A stretch of DNA of 64,000 nt from Rubrivivax sp. (GTDB taxonomy: Bacteria; Pseudomonadota; Gammaproteobacteria; Burkholderiales; Burkholderiaceae_C): positions 361,568 through 425,567 of the forward strand of contig JAURZM010000048.1 of NCBI GenBank assembly GCA_030653385.1. The letters are read 5' to 3'. The notes beneath the pieces are model-generated. The model was not told the origin of the DNA. It was given only the letters and a program-made list of their open reading frames with translations, and did not search any database. The position numbers and the translations under genes are program-made. Shown piece after piece: positions 60,628 through 64,000 of this stretch; within the stretch, counting starts at the first letter, position 1, and each line of letters starts with the position of its first letter.

Positions 60628-61134
60628 TCAAGGTGCCGGCAATTGCAGCTGGCGGGCCACGGCCAGGCATTGCTGGATGTGCTGCTCGCAGACGTAGCGC
60701 AGTGCCGAGTAGGTGAGCGCCGCCGACAACGCCTGCCCGGCCAGCGGCACGTACTTCGCGGCCTGCTGCGTCGTCAGGCGCACGCCGACCATCTTCACCA
60801 GGCCCAGCACGAGCTCGCGCGTGATGATCTTGCCCACCAGTACACCGCCGGTGGCGCTGATGACCTTGTAGACGACGATGCGGCGGTCGGGCGCCAGCCT
60901 CTCCACCTGCTCGGGCGTGAGGCCGAACTCGGCGCTGATCTGCGGCAGCAGCCGCACCAGGATGCCCAGGTCGGTGGCCCAGTCCAGCCCCGGCACCGGC
61001 ACCATGGCCACGCCGGCGGCCAGCATGGCACGCCGCGAGACCTTCTTGCGGCAGCGCGCGGCGATGGCCTGCAGGTCGGTGCCGGCACCGTCCACCACCT
61101 CCCACTCGGGCTCGGCCGTTGTCGAATTTTTCAT
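60628..61134 (-). CDS. DUF697-like membrane-associated protein
   Basis: A 168-residue protein starting MKNSTTAEPEWEVVDG. The middle has CRKKVSRRAMLAAGVAMVPVPGLDWATDLGILVRLLPQISAEFGL and VVYKVISATGGVLVGKIIT, a pattern of hydrophobic helices with a P-G-D kink as in DUF697/YcjF-type proteins, which often accompany small GTPases. No GTPase is present here. ATG 61134 is chosen; an in-frame start at 61224 runs through the adjacent regulator fragment. Start overlaps that fragment's stop by four bases. Function unknown. Confidence 0.65.
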   Translation of the reverse strand: MKNSTTAEPEWEVVDGAGTDLQAIAARCRKKVSRRAMLAAGVAMVPVPGLDWATDLGILVRLLPQISAEFGLTPEQVERLAPDRRIVVYKVISATGGVLVGKIITRELVLGLVKMVGVRLTTQQAAKYVPLAGQALSAALTYSALRYVCEQHIQQCLAVARQLQLPAP

Positions 61135-61460
61135 GCCGCGACCCCGCGCACCGGCAGCAGCATCACCTGGTGGTCGCGCAAGCTCTTCAGGTTGACGGAG
61201 GTGGAGGTCTCGGGCAGCAGGCACGCCGACGACACGACGGCGTCCGGACGGGAGACGTCAGTGACGGCGATCTCGAGCCGCCAGCTGTCCTCTCCCGTGA
61301 TGTTCCTGGCGTTGACGATCTCGGGGGCGTTGACGATGAGGTTCACCATGCGAGCGTACTCGCTGCGGCCCACGCGCACCAGCGCACGGATGCCGTAACC
61401 CAGCGCGCCGAGGTTGACGGCGGCGCCGTAGCCGGTGATGACACGCCGACGGGGGGGACT
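61131..61460 (-). pseudogene. AsnC/Lrp-family regulator fragment lacking the DNA-binding domain
   Basis: The frame ending at 61131 reads RRRVITGYGAAVNLGALGYG, then PEIVNARNITGEDSWRLEIAVTDVSR and TSTSVNLKSLRDHQVMLLP. In intact Lrp proteins this is the end of the winged helix (GVITGY) followed by the ligand-binding RAM domain. No start codon and no helix-turn-helix precede it: only about 110 bases remain before the divergent EamA gene, where ~150 bases of HTH should be. In another frame MMLKTFQRRVLQL (from 61504) looks like the first helix of such a protein, and a G7 run lies between, so a deletion plus frameshift is likely. Left boundary is approximate. Confidence 0.6.
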
Positions 61461-61571
61461 GGGGGCAATTGCAGGACTCGGCGCTGAAAAGTCTTCAACA
61501 TCATGCTCTGAACCGCACTCGACCTTCGTCCATGTATGGAAAGCAGGCCTGCGCCTGCATACGATGCTGCC

Positions 61572-62498
61572 ATGTCGCCCACCGCCCTGGCCCCTGCCCT
61601 GTCCGCCCCACGCTGGCCGCCGCTGATCGTGGCGTGCCTGGCCGCCACCTGGTTCATCTGGGGTTCGACCTACCTGGCCATCAAGTGGGCGCTGGTCAGC
61701 TTTCCGCCCTTCCACCAGATGGGCACACGTTTCCTGGTTGCGGGTGTGCTGCTGGCGGCCTGGATGCGCTGGCGCGGCGCGCGCTGGCCCGACCGCCGCG
61801 AGTGGTTCAACGCCACCGTGCTGGGCACCCTGATGTTGGCCGTGGCCTACGGTCTGACTGCCGTGGCCGAACAGACGGTGAGCTCGGGCCTGGTGGTCGC
61901 CTTCATTGCCATCGGCCCGGCGTTGCAGGCCGGCTTCGAGTGGCCCTATGGCATCAAGCCCACGCGCGTCGAGGCCGCGGGCATCGGGCTGGGGCTCGTG
62001 GGGGTGCTGGGGCTGGCGGTCGGCCAGGGTTTCTCGGCCTCGCCGACGGGGCTGCTGGCCGTGCTGGTGGGGTCGGTTTCGTGGAAGCTGGGCAGCGTGT
62101 GGAGCGTGCGTGGCCTGCCGCGTGTGCTGGGCGGCCGCAGGCTCGATCTCGCCCCCGGCGCAATGGGCTTCGCCAGCCAGATGCTGGCCGGCGGCGTGGT
62201 GCTGATGGCCCTCTCGGCGCTGCTCGGCGAGAAGCCGGGCTGGCCGATCGACCCGCGCGCGCTGGCCAGTTGGGTGTACCTGGTGATCGCCGGCTCGCTG
62301 GTGGCCTTCTCGGCCTTCATGGTGCTGCTGCAGCGCACGCCCACGGCGGTGTCGGCCAGCTACGCCTACGTCAACCCGGTCATCGCGCTGGTCCTGGGCG
62401 TCACGCTGGGTGGCGAGACGCTGCACCTCGGTGAATGGCTGGCCGCCGCACTGGTGACCGGCAGCGTGGTGCTGATGCTGCGCGGCCGGCCGGCCTGA
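61572..62498 (+). CDS. EamA/DMT-family transporter (YedA-like)
   Basis: A 308-residue inner-membrane exporter with ten hydrophobic helices arranged as two EamA repeats. LAATWFIWGSTYLAIKWAL opens the first, the pattern WGSTYLAIK being typical of YedA-like exporters, and VSASYAYVNPVIALVLGVTLGGETL closes the second. Amino acids or drugs are the likely cargo, not certain. ATG 61572 is preferred over an upstream in-frame ATG. The remnant AsnC/Lrp regulator lies divergently, which is the usual arrangement of amino acid exporters and their Lrp regulators, so the transporter may have lost its control. Confidence 0.87.
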   Translation: MSPTALAPALSAPRWPPLIVACLAATWFIWGSTYLAIKWALVSFPPFHQMGTRFLVAGVLLAAWMRWRGARWPDRREWFNATVLGTLMLAVAYGLTAVAEQTVSSGLVVAFIAIGPALQAGFEWPYGIKPTRVEAAGIGLGLVGVLGLAVGQGFSASPTGLLAVLVGSVSWKLGSVWSVRGLPRVLGGRRLDLAPGAMGFASQMLAGGVVLMALSALLGEKPGWPIDPRALASWVYLVIAGSLVAFSAFMVLLQRTPTAVSASYAYVNPVIALVLGVTLGGETLHLGEWLAAALVTGSVVLMLRGRPA

Positions 62499-62505
62499 CG
62501 GCGCG

Positions 62506-64000
62506 TCAGCCGCCCGGGCGCTGCCGCGCGGCGGCGCGAATCGCGGTCAAGGTCGTGCGCGAGGTGATGACGTTGCTGTCGAGTTTGAGGTGCAGCAGCG
62601 TCGGCGTGCCGGCGGCGATGGCGCGCTGCAGTGCGGGTTCGAAGGCCGCGGTGTGGTCGATGAACTCGGCCTGCCAGCCGTAGGCGCGGGCGAGCGCGGC
62701 GAAGTCCGGGTTGTACAGGTCGCTGCCGCTGACACGCCCGGGGTACTCGCGCTCCTGGTGCATGCGGATGGTGCCGTAGGTGCCGTTGTCGACGACGATG
62801 CTCAAGAGCTTCTTCGCGCCGTAGCCGGTGGCGGTGGCCAGTTCCTGGCCGTTCATCAGGAAGTCGCCGTCGCCGGCCAGGTTCACCACCCAGCGCTGCG
62901 GCTGCAGCAGGGCTGCAGCCACCGCCGCCGGCAGGCCGTAGCCCATCGCGCCCGAGGTCGGCGCCAGCTGCGTGCGGCCGTGGTGCTGCAGCCCCGGCAG
63001 GCGGCCGTAACGGTGCAGCCAGCCGCTGAAGTTGCCGGCACCGTTGGTGTAGACGGTGTCTTCGGGCAGCAAGCGCTGCAGCGTCTTGACCATCACCGCC
63101 AAGTCCATCGGCTCGACGGGCGGCGCCACCAGGTTGGCCTCGTAATCGGCCTGTGCCGCAGCGGTGTGGGCGCCCCAGGGCAAGCGGGTCGGCGCCGCCA
63201 ATCCCTCCAGCGCCTTGGCGGCCGAGGCCATCGATGCCTGCAGCAGCAGGTCGGCGGTGTAGACGCGCCCCAGCTCTTCGGCGCCGGCGTGGATGTGCAC
63301 CAGCCTCTGCGCCGGCCGCGGCGCCTGCAGCAGGGTGTAGCCGCCGGTGGTCATCTCGCCCAGGCGGATGCCCAGGGCGATGACGAGATCGGACTCGCGG
63401 ATGCGCGCCGCCAGCTTGGGATTGATGCCGATGCCGACGTCGCCCGCATACAGCGTGTGGCGGTTGTCGAAAGTGTCCTGGAAGCGCCAGGCGCAGGCCA
63501 CAGGCAGGTTCCAGTTCTCGGCGAAACGCTGCAGCGCGGCGGTGGCTTCGGCGTTCCAGCCCGAACCGCCGGCGATGACGATGGGGCGCTGCGCCGCCAG
63601 CAGCATTTCGCGCAGCGTGCGCAGGCCGCCGGGCGCCGGCCAGGCGTGCACGGGTTCGACACGCGGCAGCACCGGCGCGCTGATGGGCGTCGTCAGCATG
63701 TCTTCCGGCAGCGCCAGCACCACGGGGCCGGGGCGACCTTGCATCGCGGTGCGGAAGGCACGCGCGACGTACTCGGGCAGGCGTTCGGCGCTGTCCACCT
63801 GCGCCACCCACTTCGCCAGGCCCAGCGTGCCGGGGCCGAACATCTGGCGGTAGTCGATCTCCTGGAAGGCCTCGCGGTCGCGCTGCTCGCTGGCCACCTG
63901 GCCGATGAACAGGATCATCGGCGTGCTGTCCTGGAAGGCCGTGTGCACGCCGATGCTGGCGTTGGTGGCGCCCGGTCCGCGTGTCACGAAACACACGCCG
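62506..64000 (-). CDS. ThDP-dependent enzyme of the acetolactate synthase family, cut by right edge
   Basis: The C-terminal ~498 residues are present and the gene runs past 64000. Visible in order: end of the ThDP-binding Pyr domain (VCFVTRGPGATNASIGVHTAFQDSTPMILFIGQV), the central FAD/ADP-like domain (MLLAAQRPIVIAGGSGWNAEA) and the C-terminal PP domain with GDGDFLMNGQELATATGYGA...VDNGTYG (the GDG-N ThDP/Mg motif). This is the TPP-enzyme superfamily of acetolactate synthase, with members of many other activities; no regulatory subunit gene is in view, so it may be an oxalyl- or glyoxylate-type paralogue. It ends eight bases from the EamA stop (convergent). Confidence 0.85.
   Translation of the reverse strand, partial: GVCFVTRGPGATNASIGVHTAFQDSTPMILFIGQVASEQRDREAFQEIDYRQMFGPGTLGLAKWVAQVDSAERLPEYVARAFRTAMQGRPGPVVLALPEDMLTTPISAPVLPRVEPVHAWPAPGGLRTLREMLLAAQRPIVIAGGSGWNAEATAALQRFAENWNLPVACAWRFQDTFDNRHTLYAGDVGIGINPKLAARIRESDLVIALGIRLGEMTTGGYTLLQAPRPAQRLVHIHAGAEELGRVYTADLLLQASMASAAKALEGLAAPTRLPWGAHTAAAQADYEANLVAPPVEPMDLAVMVKTLQRLLPEDTVYTNGAGNFSGWLHRYGRLPGLQHHGRTQLAPTSGAMGYGLPAAVAAALLQPQRWVVNLAGDGDFLMNGQELATATGYGAKKLLSIVVDNGTYGTIRMHQEREYPGRVSGSDLYNPDFAALARAYGWQAEFIDHTAAFEPALQRAIAAGTPTLLHLKLDSNVITSRTTLTAIRAAARQRPGG

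Overview
The window is a contiguous piece of a high-GC beta-proteobacterial chromosome. Gene content and order point to Burkholderiales, probably the Rubrivivax/Leptothrix/Methylibium/Ideonella side (genus is inference). Supporting features are the divergent pepA and lptFG, trxB followed by rpmB-rpmG, ftsK-lolA-rarA, a livHMGF operon, a CysB-type regulator and a FimV-like protein. No insertion sequence, prophage, CRISPR array or replication origin was seen. There are two tRNA genes (Arg-TCT and Pro-TGG).

Layout. (1) 1-1360: a cut SDR-type gene diverging from a ferredoxin-type reductase. (2) 1374-17530: thirteen consecutive minus-strand genes, nearly all with signal peptides, lipoboxes or membrane segments. 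They encode three lipoproteins, a Tat-type exported caspase-like protease, two MORN-repeat proteins (one fused to a transglutaminase-like domain), a secreted beta-propeller protein, an ECF sigma factor, its membrane anti-sigma candidate, an exported TPR-CHAT protease and small exported or membrane proteins. Three intergenic sites share CCTGAC-N17-GTCTCT with exactly 17-base spacing: before the first gene, before the sigma gene and before the last two genes. They look like the promoters of this sigma factor. This is the strongest candidate for an undescribed system. (3) 17763-21373: livHMGF branched-chain amino acid/amide ABC transporter; its likely binding protein lies apart at 28433-29575. 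(4) 21603-36461: housekeeping genes (rarA, lolA, ftsK, a Crp-type regulator, trxB, rpmB, rpmG, holC, pepA, lptF, lptG, CbiX-like chelatase, cysB-like regulator, aminotransferase). (5) 36494-44395: FimV-like protein, class II aldolase, Crp-type regulator, APH-fold kinase plus acyl-CoA dehydrogenase, an unknown protein, glutathione transferase and tRNA-Arg. (6) 44447-60155: a UvrD-like helicase, a two-repeat unknown protein, cyclopropane synthase, NarX/NarL-like kinase and regulator, an FNR-like regulator, a second and degenerate kinase, universal stress protein, PaaK-like adenylating enzyme, GGDEF protein, RNA ligase-like phosphodiesterase, host-attachment family protein, kinase/ATPase fusion and phosphoribosyltransferase. 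Palindromes TTGA-N6-TCAA (FNR/Anr type) recur before these genes, so the region reads as a low-oxygen or stress regulon. (7) 60453-64000: tRNA-Pro with terminator, a DUF697-like protein, a truncated AsnC/Lrp regulator, an EamA transporter and a cut ThDP-dependent enzyme.

Starts were chosen from Shine-Dalgarno sequences, signal peptides, family length and promoter or operator positions. Functions marked as families are assigned by reading motifs, not by database search.
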